Part shown: positions 1 to 8,147 of the stretch, one piece after another
Numbering within the stretch: the first letter of the stretch is position 1
Layout: every line of letters starts with the position of its first letter
NCBI GenBank assembly: GCA_016873615.1
Contig: VGWX01000018.1
Location: 1 to 35,927 of the forward strand
Source: Nitrospira sp.
GTDB lineage: Bacteria > Nitrospirota > Thermodesulfovibrionia > Thermodesulfovibrionales > SM23-35
Length of the DNA: 35,927 nucleotides
Reading direction: 5' to 3'
Program-made: the position numbers and the translations under genes
Notes under the pieces: model-generated
The model's input: only the letters and a program-made list of their open reading frames with translations
Database searches by the model: none
Told to the model about the DNA's origin: nothing

Positions 1-263
1 ACAATTAAGACTCGATCCTTCATAAAATAGTGCACAGAGGAAATTATAAAAACTGATAGTTTCTCTTTTATTATCAATATAATCCTCCGTGTTCTCTGTG
101 GTTAATTGCATTATTCGGGTTAACGTATTTCTTGACTCTCTATTATCAGGTGAAGAACTTAAATTTGGGGATATAGCAAGAACGGTTACTCCTTCTCGAT
201 CCTATTTCTTAAGAAGGAACGTCAGTTGGGAACATTTAAAGAAGCGACTGATAAGGATATTTG

Positions 264-680
264 TCAGCCAATTTTAATTGCCAGAAATTCCTCTGGAGTG
301 AGGACAGGAAGGGCGTCCACTTTGTAGTCGCCCTTGTTTCTAGTAATGAGGCACTCTGACTTTGCCTGAATGGCCGAATAATACTGCACGGCATCTTCGA
401 AATCCCTGAAGCTCGATGTGAGGGACAGATCGATTACCCTCTCGTCGACTGCCGCGACATGAAAGACAATTCTCACCTTCTCAAGAACTTTTATCGCCTT
501 TTCATGCTTCAGTTCTTTTGAAAGCAGGTAATAGAGTGTCGGGAAACTGAGGGCGCAGAGATAGCCCTTAAACTTCTTTTCCTCGATCATTTTAAATATT
601 GTGGCCGCTGGAGCGTAAAAAGGTTCACGCTTCAGAAAAATATCGAGAAAAAAATTGATATCACAGAGAACTGATTTCAA
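264..680 (-). CDS. PIN-domain toxin (VapC-like ribonuclease)
   Basis: ORF begins MKSVLCDINFFLDIFLKREPF (PIN-type N-terminal Asp motif) with a later DFEDAVQYYSA and CLITRNKGDY pattern typical of PIN domains; overlaps the upstream antitoxin ORF. Confidence 0.85.
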   Translation of the reverse strand: MKSVLCDINFFLDIFLKREPFYAPAATIFKMIEEKKFKGYLCALSFPTLYYLLSKELKHEKAIKVLEKVRIVFHVAAVDERVIDLSLTSSFRDFEDAVQYYSAIQAKSECLITRNKGDYKVDALPVLTPEEFLAIKIG

Positions 681-925
681 CGATATTTTTCCTGAAGATG
701 CTTTCTGTATTCCGCCTGAAGCCTCCTCGTACCCATTCCGGTTGAAAGAACACCCGATATTTCCGACAGCACCGGCGATTCAGGTGCTTCCTTCTCTTTA
801 CGGACTGCGAGGGACCTGAAATAGTCCTCCACTATGCGAGATAGGCTGACGCCTTTTGATCGTGCCGCTTCCTTTGCCTGCCTGATCAGTTTATCGTCTA
901 TCCGCAGAGTGAGCTTTGTATCCAT
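677..925 (-). CDS. Antitoxin of the PIN toxin (ribbon-helix-helix type, DUF6364-like)
   Basis: MDTKLTLRIDDKLIRQAKEAARSKGVSLSRIVEDYFRSL pattern; 4-nt overlap with the PIN ORF. Confidence 0.8.
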   Translation of the reverse strand: MDTKLTLRIDDKLIRQAKEAARSKGVSLSRIVEDYFRSLAVRKEKEAPESPVLSEISGVLSTGMGTRRLQAEYRKHLQEKYR

Positions 926-951
926 AAGATACCTCCTTTGACGTATTTATT

Positions 952-1200
952 CTATTTTATTATACGTCTAATGTCAAGAGGAGATGCGAGGTCACCTATT
1001 ATCAAATTATTGTCGTCGAGCTTCTCGTGGTTTCTATCGGAACTCAAGATCCTTGGAGAGATACCTCTGGGATTGACTCCCTGCGGACTGAGACCGGCAC
1101 TGTGAGCTTCGATGATTCCCTTACCAAGTTCCTGTGCAAACCCCTCTGCCATCTGAGAACGGCATGAGTTCCCTGTGCATAAAAACGTAATTTTCAGCAT
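952..1200 (-). pseudogene. 3'-truncated low-MW phosphatase-type arsenate reductase (ArsC-like) fragment
   Basis: MLKITFLCTGNSCRSQMAEGFAQELG...EAHSAGLSPQGVNPRGIS matches the LMWP/ArsC N-terminus (CTGNSCRSQMAEG P-loop); homology-like sequence stops after about 46 residues; total 82 aa instead of about 135-150; good RBS (aggaggcaataa before ATG). Confidence 0.7.
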
Positions 1201-1384
1201 TTATTGCCTCCTGCGCTGATCTTCTATATTGATTAATAAATATATAATCATGTCCTGGAGCACAATTTCCATAAACTTTTCGATGAATACTGCAAGCGGA
1301 AATTTCACAGGAAGTGTCCTTTTTATGCATCAGGCGTTTCCAGTGAAGAGTCCGAAAGAACCATCTCATATGCCCATACACAAA

Positions 1385-1438
1385 TTTAACACTTCTGTAA
1401 TATTCATGTAATATTCGTGAGGTATGCTCTAATATAAT
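1385..1438 (+). promoter_or_regulatory. Candidate Pho-box-like 11-bp repeats plus TATAAT -10
   Basis: TTTAAC (1385), TGTAAT (1396), TGTAAT (1407) at exact 11-bp spacing, followed by TATAAT at 1433-1438. Confidence 0.5.
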
Positions 1439-1622
1439 GATTATTTCTATTGTAAGCCTCTTATTGCTGGCAGTTGCAGCATACTTTCTCATCAAGACAA
1501 AACCGAATCTCTTTCTGTTTGAATTGATGAAGGAAGCATTCGGTGACGCAAAGGACAACCATTCTGAATCTGCTGAAAAATCACGAAATAAGAAATCCTG
1601 CGGCCTCAATAATCCTCAATAA
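1437..1622 (+). CDS. Small single-TM hypothetical protein
   Basis: MIISIVSLLLLAVAAYFLIKTKPNLFLFELMKEAFGDAKD: hydrophobic N-terminus then hydrophilic tail; no convincing RBS, and the -10-like box overlaps the start. Confidence 0.35.
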   Translation: MIISIVSLLLLAVAAYFLIKTKPNLFLFELMKEAFGDAKDNHSESAEKSRNKKSCGLNNPQ

Positions 1623-1684
1623 GATTGGGGCCAAATCAGCACAGTCAGGCGAACGCCAAATAATTGTTAAAGGGAGGTGAGATA

Positions 1685-1742
1685 TGTAACGTAAACTTAA
1701 CGGAATTGTAACGCAAATGTAACATTAACAATTTATTGTAAT
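1685..1742 (+). promoter_or_regulatory. Candidate Pho box array and promoter of pstSCAB-phoU
   Basis: TGTAAC 1685, CTTAAC 1696, TGTAAC 1707, TGTAAC 1718: four half-sites at exact 11-bp period; AT-rich -10-like TATTGT at 1734; RBS aaggaggt then ATG 1760. Confidence 0.7.
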
Positions 1743-1759
1743 ACACAAGGAGGTATGTA

Positions 1760-2572
1760 ATGAAAAAGATTATTATTGTTTTACTTTCAGCAGCATTTAT
1801 GGTTTCTCTATTCGGTCTTTCCTACGCTGAAGACCTGAGAATCGACGGTTCAACAACGGTTCTTCCGATTGCCCAGAAGGCAGCTGAAGTTTTTATGAAG
1901 AAAAATCCAAATATCAAGGTATTTGTTTCCGGAAGCGGTTCGGGAACGGGCATTAAGGCATTGATTGATGGGACTACCAATATTGCCACGAGCTCAAGAG
2001 AGGCAAAAGACAAAGAGGTAGCCTCGGCAAAGGAGAAAGGCGTTACATTAACAGGTCACAAAGTGGCTCTTGACGGCATAGTTCCTGTTGTCCATCCATC
2101 AATGAAAATGACCGATATCACCATCGAACAACTCAGAGATATCTATAATGGTAAGATCAAAAGCTGGAAAGAACTGGGTGGACCTAACCGGCCCATCTCT
2201 GTTGTTTCAAGGGATACAAGCTCAGGGACTTATGAGGTATGGGAGGAGAAGGTTCTGAAAGGTGACAAGGTTCGGGCAGATGCGCTTCTTGTTGCTTCAA
2301 GCGGACAGACTATTCAGACAATTGCACATAATAAATTCGCCATAGGTTATGTGGGCATCGGATATCTTGACAAATCTGTTAAGTCATTAAAAGTAGCCGG
2401 GAAGTCAGCCTCTGCAAACAGTGTGCGTGACAACTCATGGCCTATCGCAAGACCGCTCTTCATGTATACGAATGGAAAGCCCTCGGGAACGATCGAAAAA
2501 TTCATGGACTTCATGATGTCGAAAGAAGGCCAGAAGGTTGTGAATGAAGTGAAATACGTGAGTATAAAATAA
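1760..2572 (+). CDS. pstS: Phosphate ABC transporter substrate-binding protein PstS
   Basis: Signal peptide, LRIDGSTTVLPIAQKAAE, SGSGSGTGIKALIDGTTNIATSSRE; first gene of pst operon. Confidence 0.95.
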   Translation: MKKIIIVLLSAAFMVSLFGLSYAEDLRIDGSTTVLPIAQKAAEVFMKKNPNIKVFVSGSGSGTGIKALIDGTTNIATSSREAKDKEVASAKEKGVTLTGHKVALDGIVPVVHPSMKMTDITIEQLRDIYNGKIKSWKELGGPNRPISVVSRDTSSGTYEVWEEKVLKGDKVRADALLVASSGQTIQTIAHNKFAIGYVGIGYLDKSVKSLKVAGKSASANSVRDNSWPIARPLFMYTNGKPSGTIEKFMDFMMSKEGQKVVNEVKYVSIK

Positions 2573-2583
2573 AAACAGGGGCT

Positions 2584-3570
2584 ATGAAATGGCAGACTAA
2601 GGAAAAGGCAGTTGAGTTTATCGTCAGCGGTATCGGGCTGTTCTCTGTCGTTATCCTGCTGCTGATCGGTCTTTTTCTCTTCAAAGAAGCATTCTACGTT
2701 TTCTATAAGGCTGGCGCTGCAACAGTCATCTTCGGTTCAGCCTGGTATCCCACGCATGAGCCGCCAAGCTTCGGGATGTGGCCCCTTATAATGGGCACAG
2801 TTGCTGTCACCCTTCTTACCGCAGTTATGGCAATTCCCCTCGGGCTTGCAACTGCTGTATACGTGGCTGAAGTTGCCCATCACAGGGTCAAGGAATTTCT
2901 GAAACCGCTTATCGAAATACTGGCAAGTTTTCCATCTGTGGTGCTCGGCTTTTTCGGAATGGTGATTATTGCACCAATGCTCTCAAACTGGCTTTCTCCG
3001 GCGCTTTCGGAACAACTTCCGGAATTTCTGAGAAGCCTGAATATCCCGTTTATTTCTACAACACTGGCTGACTTCTGTTATGACAAATTGTTCATTGCAT
3101 CCGGCCTTAACATACTGACAGCATCTCTGATGCTTACGATAAGGGCTATCCCTGTCATAGCGAGTATCGCAGAGGACGCATTGACTGCTGTGCCCCGTAC
3201 ATACAGGGAAGCGTCCTACTCACTCGGAGCCGATAAATGGGATACGATATGGAGAGTAGTCATTCCCTCCTCTGTTTCAGGATTAAGCGTCGCAGTGATC
3301 CTCGGGATCGGCACCATCATTGGCGAGACCATGATTGTTCTTATGGTTGCAGGTGGCGCTGCAGTCGTGCCTCACTGGATCTTTGACGCTGCAAGGCCGA
3401 TGCCTGCGGCTATTGCAGCTGAAATGGCTGAGGCCCCTTACAGAAGCCTGCATTATCATGCTCTTTTTGGCGTCGGTGCAATCCTCTTTATCATCACATT
3501 TATTTTAAGCCTTATTTCTGATTTCATCTCTAAAAGATACCGTGCCGTCAGAATCGGGGGGAAAGTATGA
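2584..3570 (+). CDS. pstC: Phosphate ABC transporter permease PstC
   Basis: Multi-TM permease with EASYSLGADKWDTIWRVVIPSS EAA-loop motif; synteny. Confidence 0.95.
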   Translation: MKWQTKEKAVEFIVSGIGLFSVVILLLIGLFLFKEAFYVFYKAGAATVIFGSAWYPTHEPPSFGMWPLIMGTVAVTLLTAVMAIPLGLATAVYVAEVAHHRVKEFLKPLIEILASFPSVVLGFFGMVIIAPMLSNWLSPALSEQLPEFLRSLNIPFISTTLADFCYDKLFIASGLNILTASLMLTIRAIPVIASIAEDALTAVPRTYREASYSLGADKWDTIWRVVIPSSVSGLSVAVILGIGTIIGETMIVLMVAGGAAVVPHWIFDAARPMPAAIAAEMAEAPYRSLHYHALFGVGAILFIITFILSLISDFISKRYRAVRIGGKV

Positions 3571-4469
3571 AACAAGGGTCAGAAAGGATACATAAACCAT
3601 TTTATCTGACCCGCAAAAAAAGATTTAACCTGAAACAGGGGTTCTTCCTTTCACTTATCAGGACATTCGGTTTTGCCGGGGCAATAATCCTGTCCATCAT
3701 TCTGTTTTTTGTGGCCTATAACGGCATTAGTGTTCTCAGCTGGGAATTTATAACCCAATCTCCGACCGAGGGTATGACAAAGGGTGGTATTTTCCCTGTT
3801 ATCGTCGGGACCATATTGCTGACCTTTTTCTGTATGGCAGCAGTTATTCCTATCGGCGTTACTACTGCCATATTTCTCTCAGAATATTCAAAACCGGGAT
3901 TGCTCCTCAATATGGTCATGATGTCAATATACACACTCTCGGGTGTTCCTTCGGTAGTCTTCGGGCTATTTGGCCTCGCGGTTTTTGTTGTGGCATTTCA
4001 ATTTGGCATGAGTTTGCTCGCAGGTTCATTGACGCTTGCCATCATGGTTCTTCCCTATATTATTTCAACATCGGAAGAGGCTATTAAGGCGGTGCCATAC
4101 AGCTTCAGGGAAGCTTCACTCGCATGCGGCGCTACAAAGTGGCAGACCATACGAAAAGTGGTTTTGCCGACAGCCATGCCGGGGATCCTCACCGGTGTAA
4201 TATTAGGAACTGCAAAAGTTTCAGGTGAGACTGCTCCGATTATGTTTACCGCTGCCGCATTTTTTACACCGGGGGTCCCAAAAAGCCTGTTCGAACCTAT
4301 CATGGCGTTGCCATATCATATTTATGTATTGGCAACGGCGGGGACACATATCGAAGAGACCAGACCAATTCAGTATGGAACCGCACTGACCTTAATCGTA
4401 CTGGTTTTGGGGATGAATCTTCTGGGGATAATTTTACGTTCAAGGCAAAGGAAGAAGAGGGCATGGTAG
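3567..4469 (+). CDS. pstA: Phosphate ABC transporter permease PstA
   Basis: Multi-[46 protein letters not shown]; synteny. Confidence 0.95.
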   Translation: MKQGSERIHKPFYLTRKKRFNLKQGFFLSLIRTFGFAGAIILSIILFFVAYNGISVLSWEFITQSPTEGMTKGGIFPVIVGTILLTFFCMAAVIPIGVTTAIFLSEYSKPGLLLNMVMMSIYTLSGVPSVVFGLFGLAVFVVAFQFGMSLLAGSLTLAIMVLPYIISTSEEAIKAVPYSFREASLACGATKWQTIRKVVLPTAMPGILTGVILGTAKVSGETAPIMFTAAAFFTPGVPKSLFEPIMALPYHIYVLATAGTHIEETRPIQYGTALTLIVLVLGMNLLGIILRSRQRKKRAW

Positions 4470-5227
4470 ACGACAGACACATTTTCGAGATAAAGGATTT
4501 TAGTATCTACTACGGTGATTTCATGGCTGTAAAAAACATCAACCTCAATATCGAAACCAATAAGATTACAGCTATAATCGGTCCGTCCGGTTGCGGTAAA
4601 TCGACCCTGCTTAGGGCTCTGAACAGGATGAATGACCTTATACTTTATTCAAGGGTTGAAGGGCAGGCGCTTTTTCAGGGGTTTGATATTTATGATAAGG
4701 AAACCGATGTTATCGAACTGAGAAGAAGGGTTGGGATGGTATTTCAGAAACCGAATCCCTTCCCGAGTTCCGTTTATGAGAATGTTGCATATGGCCCCAA
4801 AATCAGAGGTATTAAAAAGAAATCGCAGCTTGACGAGATCGTGGAGAATGCTCTCGTGAGGGCAGATTTATGGAAAGAGGTGAAAGACAAGCTGAATGAA
4901 TCGGGAATGAGCCTGTCCGGAGGCCAGATGCAAAGGCTCTGTATTGCCCGTTCCCTCGCCCAGCAACCTGAGGTTCTCCTCTTTGATGAACCTACATCTG
5001 CGTTGGACCCCATATCAACAGCGCATATAGAAAACCTGCTTCAGGAATTGCAGAAAACTGTTACGATAGTGATAGTCACTCACAACATGCAGCAGGCTGC
5101 GAGGATATCTGTTTACACTGCTTTTATGTATTTAGGAGAGCTTGTGGAGTTTGGGGACACGGATAGCATATTTGTAAATCCTCAAAACAAACTTACGGAG
5201 GAATATATTACAGGGAGATTCGGATAA
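4463..5227 (+). CDS. pstB: Phosphate ABC transporter ATP-binding protein PstB
   Basis: Walker [21 protein letters not shown], signature [16 protein letters not shown], Walker [14 protein letters not shown]. Confidence 0.97.
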   Translation: MVDDRHIFEIKDFSIYYGDFMAVKNINLNIETNKITAIIGPSGCGKSTLLRALNRMNDLILYSRVEGQALFQGFDIYDKETDVIELRRRVGMVFQKPNPFPSSVYENVAYGPKIRGIKKKSQLDEIVENALVRADLWKEVKDKLNESGMSLSGGQMQRLCIARSLAQQPEVLLFDEPTSALDPISTAHIENLLQELQKTVTIVIVTHNMQQAARISVYTAFMYLGELVEFGDTDSIFVNPQNKLTEEYITGRFG

Positions 5228-5886
5228 TGGCTATTTTTGATGTAGAATTAAGGGAGTTGAGGGAACGGGTTTTAAAGCTTGGGATTATGGTCGAAAATGC
5301 CATACGGGATTCGGTAAAGGCGCTGGTTGAAAGAGACAGTACACTGGCCAGAGAGGTGATCAGGAGAGATCATCTCGTTAACGCACAGGATGTGGCAATC
5401 GATCTGGAATGCATCAGGCTTCTGGCATTGAGACAGCCGATGGGAAGCGACTTGCGATTTATTACGACTACAATGAAGATTACCACTGATCTTGAACGGA
5501 TGGGAGACCTTGCCGTGAACATTGCTGAACGCGCCCTGGAACTGAACGAAGAACCCCAACTGAAGCCGTTTGTAAATATTCCCAAGATGGCTGAAATCAC
5601 ACAGGCTATGGTCAAAGATACTCTTGACGCGTTTGTTGCCGGATGCTCACGTCTCCCCTATGAAGTCATCAAGAAAGATGATGAGGTTGATGATCTCACT
5701 GTAAAGAACTTTGAAGAACTCCTCGGCCTTATGCTACAGGACCCCAAAATCATTCCATTAGCCATAAAAAGAACATATATCGCCAAATACCTCGAACGGA
5801 TAGCAGACCACGCAACAAACATCGCTGAAATGGTCATCTATATGTGCAAGGGCAAGATGATCAGGCACACTACGATTGAAGAATGA
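5227..5886 (+). CDS. phoU: Phosphate transport system regulatory protein PhoU
   Basis: PhoU helical repeats (LRQPMGSDLRFITTTMKITTDLERMGDLAVNIAERA; YLERIADHATNIAEMVIYM). Confidence 0.95.
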   Translation: MAIFDVELRELRERVLKLGIMVENAIRDSVKALVERDSTLAREVIRRDHLVNAQDVAIDLECIRLLALRQPMGSDLRFITTTMKITTDLERMGDLAVNIAERALELNEEPQLKPFVNIPKMAEITQAMVKDTLDAFVAGCSRLPYEVIKKDDEVDDLTVKNFEELLGLMLQDPKIIPLAIKRTYIAKYLERIADHATNIAEMVIYMCKGKMIRHTTIEE

Positions 5887-5925
5887 GACGATGATAATAA
5901 AAAATTGATTTTGCAGGAGGACGCT

Positions 5926-6588
5926 ATGGATGCAATTGAATGCATTAAGACGAGGATGAGTATCAGGAAATTCAAGCCAGACCCTGCGCCAACGGATATC
6001 TTAATGAAGGTTATTGAAGCAGCGCAATGGAGTCCGTCATACAAGAACAGCCAGCCATGGGAGGTTGTGATTGTGTCAGGTGAAAAAAAAGAGGCCCTGT
6101 CAAAACACCTTGTGGAGCTGCTTGAAAATAATACACCATCCTGTCCTGATCTGCCGGAACCTCAAGCATGGCCTCCTGTCATTGATGCGAGGATTACTGC
6201 TCTGATGAAAAAAAGAGGGGAGATTTTAGGGGTAGATTTGAATTCTCCGGAAATAAGGAAAAAATCGAAGACAGCAAACTTCCGGTTCTATGGAGCTCCG
6301 CACGGCATGTTGCTTTTCCAGGATTCATCGCTTACTCCCTGGTCTGTTTTCGACATGGGCCTGTTTGCGCAGAGCCTCATGCTGGCAGCTCATGCGCATG
6401 GCCTTGGAACTGTACCGCAGGCATTTCTTACGGATTATGCCCAATATGTAAAAAAGTTCCTGGACATCCCTGAATCAAAACGGTTTGTCCTTGGGATTTC
6501 CATAGGATATCCGGATATGGAGTCACCGGTGAATAGATTCAGGACCGACAGGGTTAATATGGATGAAATAGTAAGAGTGATCCAATAA
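5926..6588 (+). CDS. Nitroreductase-family protein
   Basis: MDAIECIKTRMSIRKFKPDPAP...AAQWSPSYKNSQPWEVVIVSG; start moved to 5926 because of RBS aggagg upstream. Confidence 0.9.
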   Translation: MDAIECIKTRMSIRKFKPDPAPTDILMKVIEAAQWSPSYKNSQPWEVVIVSGEKKEALSKHLVELLENNTPSCPDLPEPQAWPPVIDARITALMKKRGEILGVDLNSPEIRKKSKTANFRFYGAPHGMLLFQDSSLTPWSVFDMGLFAQSLMLAAHAHGLGTVPQAFLTDYAQYVKKFLDIPESKRFVLGISIGYPDMESPVNRFRTDRVNMDEIVRVIQ

Positions 6589-6718
6589 ACTCAAAACAAT
6601 AGCTATTGTAGTGATTTTAAAAAACTGTTGCTGATTTTTAAGAATCTTTTAAAAAATTGTTCTCATTCGACAAATAATCGTGTATACTTTATAGAATTAT
6701 TAAGAGAGGAGGTTTTTT

Positions 6719-6991
6719 ATGACAAAGGCTGACCTGATTGAAAAAATGGCAAAAGATGCTGATGTTTCAAAAGCTGTTGCAGGGAGGGCGCTTGATTCCT
6801 TCATTGACGGCATTGAGAAATCTGTGAAGAAAGGGAATAAGGTTGCTCTTGTCGGTTTTGGCACATTTTCACTTTCAAAGAGAAAGGCCCGGAAGGGCAG
6901 GAACCCAAGGACAGGCGAAACAATAAATATTAAAGCTGCCAAAGTTCCGAAATTTTCTGCCGGTAAAGCATTTAAGGATGCTGTAAGGTAA
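6719..6991 (+). CDS. HU-family DNA-binding protein
   Basis: [89 protein letters not shown]. Confidence 0.95.
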   Translation: MTKADLIEKMAKDADVSKAVAGRALDSFIDGIEKSVKKGNKVALVGFGTFSLSKRKARKGRNPRTGETINIKAAKVPKFSAGKAFKDAVR

Positions 6992-7018
6992 TTTCCCCGA
7001 ATAGCTGTAAAGGACTTG

Positions 7019-7057
7019 AAAAAGGTAGTGATTTGCTGTCACTACCTTTTTGTTTTT
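7019..7057 (+). terminator. Rho-independent terminator after HU gene
   Basis: 13-bp perfect stem AAAAAGGTAGTGA / TCACTACCTTTTT (7019-7031 / 7039-7051) with 7-nt loop, followed by T-rich tract. Confidence 0.85.
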
Positions 7058-7103
7058 GAGCGCAGCTCAGAATAATTTTGTTAAACATCAGTATGAGAGA
7101 GGT

Positions 7104-7700
7104 ATGAAAAGGATAATTCTCTTTTTTGGCATTGCAATAACTTCTCTTTTCATCATTAATTCATGCGCCACAACAAAATTGAATTCTGTATGGATGGATG
7201 ATAAATATCAGGAAGGCGCCCTTAAGAATGTCCTCGTTATCGGGGTTATTGAGCCGCAGATATTAAGGAACTATTTTGAAAACGAATTGGTCAAGCAACT
7301 CAAGGCCAAGGGGACAGATGCATTTGCAAGCAATAAAATATTCCCTGACGAAACTATGCCGAAGAAGCATGAGCTAAGAAAAAAAATTAAAGAGATGAAT
7401 ATAGATTCAGTACTTGTGGTACGTTTGGCAGACGTATCAGACATCAATGCATACATGACATACCCTCCTCAATTTGTCACCTCTGAGGGCTTTTATGGTT
7501 ATTACACCCTCTGCTGCCAGAATATTGTTTCATTGGGATATAATGTCAAATTCGAAACAAAGATATTTATGGCGAAAAACGATAACCTGGTCTGGTCCGC
7601 ATTATCCGTAACCGATTTCGACAGATCTCCTCAAAATATGACGAGGTCTTTGATCGAAGCCATAATAAATGATCTGAGTAACAGAAAACTTTTGAAATAG
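7104..7700 (+). CDS. Putative lipoprotein (unknown function)
   Basis: MKRIILFFGIAITSLFIINSCATTKLNS: lipobox-like signal; start placed at 7104 (gagaggt upstream). Confidence 0.7.
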   Translation: MKRIILFFGIAITSLFIINSCATTKLNSVWMDDKYQEGALKNVLVIGVIEPQILRNYFENELVKQLKAKGTDAFASNKIFPDETMPKKHELRKKIKEMNIDSVLVVRLADVSDINAYMTYPPQFVTSEGFYGYYTLCCQNIVSLGYNVKFETKIFMAKNDNLVWSALSVTDFDRSPQNMTRSLIEAIINDLSNRKLLK

Positions 7701-7725
7701 AGATATTTTTAAGAATGTGATGTCC

Positions 7726-7756
7726 CCTGCGGCAATGAAAAATTTCCCGCCGCAGG
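7726..7756. terminator. Possible intergenic hairpin between convergent genes
   Basis: CCTGCGGC (7726-7733) pairs with GCCGCAGG (7749-7756); no clear poly-T tract. Confidence 0.35.
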
Positions 7757-7767
7757 AGACCCGCTGA

Positions 7768-7926
7768 TTAGCCTTCGCAGCAGATGCGTTTCATTTTTTT
7801 CTTCCCTGTTGGGGAAACGGACAGAACGACATCGACCTTATTTCCACAGAAGCTGCAGCGATTTACCCTGTTCTTTGACTCAGCCCTTGCTGCAACGTCT
7901 GTCTTTGATTTTCCTTTCTCCGCCAT
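7768..7926 (-). CDS. Small (52 aa) zinc-ribbon-like protein, absent from the supplied ORF track
   Basis: Reverse strand reads MAEKGKSKTDVAARAESKNRVNRCSFCGNKVDVVLSVSPTGKKKMKRICCEG*; CxxC plus CC; strong RBS aaaggagg upstream of ATG. Confidence 0.75.
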   Translation of the reverse strand: MAEKGKSKTDVAARAESKNRVNRCSFCGNKVDVVLSVSPTGKKKMKRICCEG

Positions 7927-8147
7927 GTGCTATCCTCCTTTCATCAAGTAAGTATTTCAGTCATTAAGTGAAACAATTTAAATTCCCTTTGCAATCACCG
8001 GGCACGCAGTTTGCCTGTAATTATCTTTTACTGGATTTGTGCATCCGGTGCAGGCTTAATGCCCAGCAGGAAACATCACAAAACTTTCAATATTAACTTA
8101 TAATAAAAAATATTGTCAAGAGTCCTGCTGAAAAAAAATGAACTGCG

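Noticed and set aside
1121-1609. 162-aa minus-strand ORF
   Set aside because: Overlaps the ArsC-like fragment and the intergenic/Pho-box region; composition and lack of RBS indicate a spurious antisense ORF.
6600-6718. Promoter upstream of the HU gene
   Set aside because: A TATACT -10 (6683-6688) is visible, but no -35 at acceptable spacing could be assigned with confidence.
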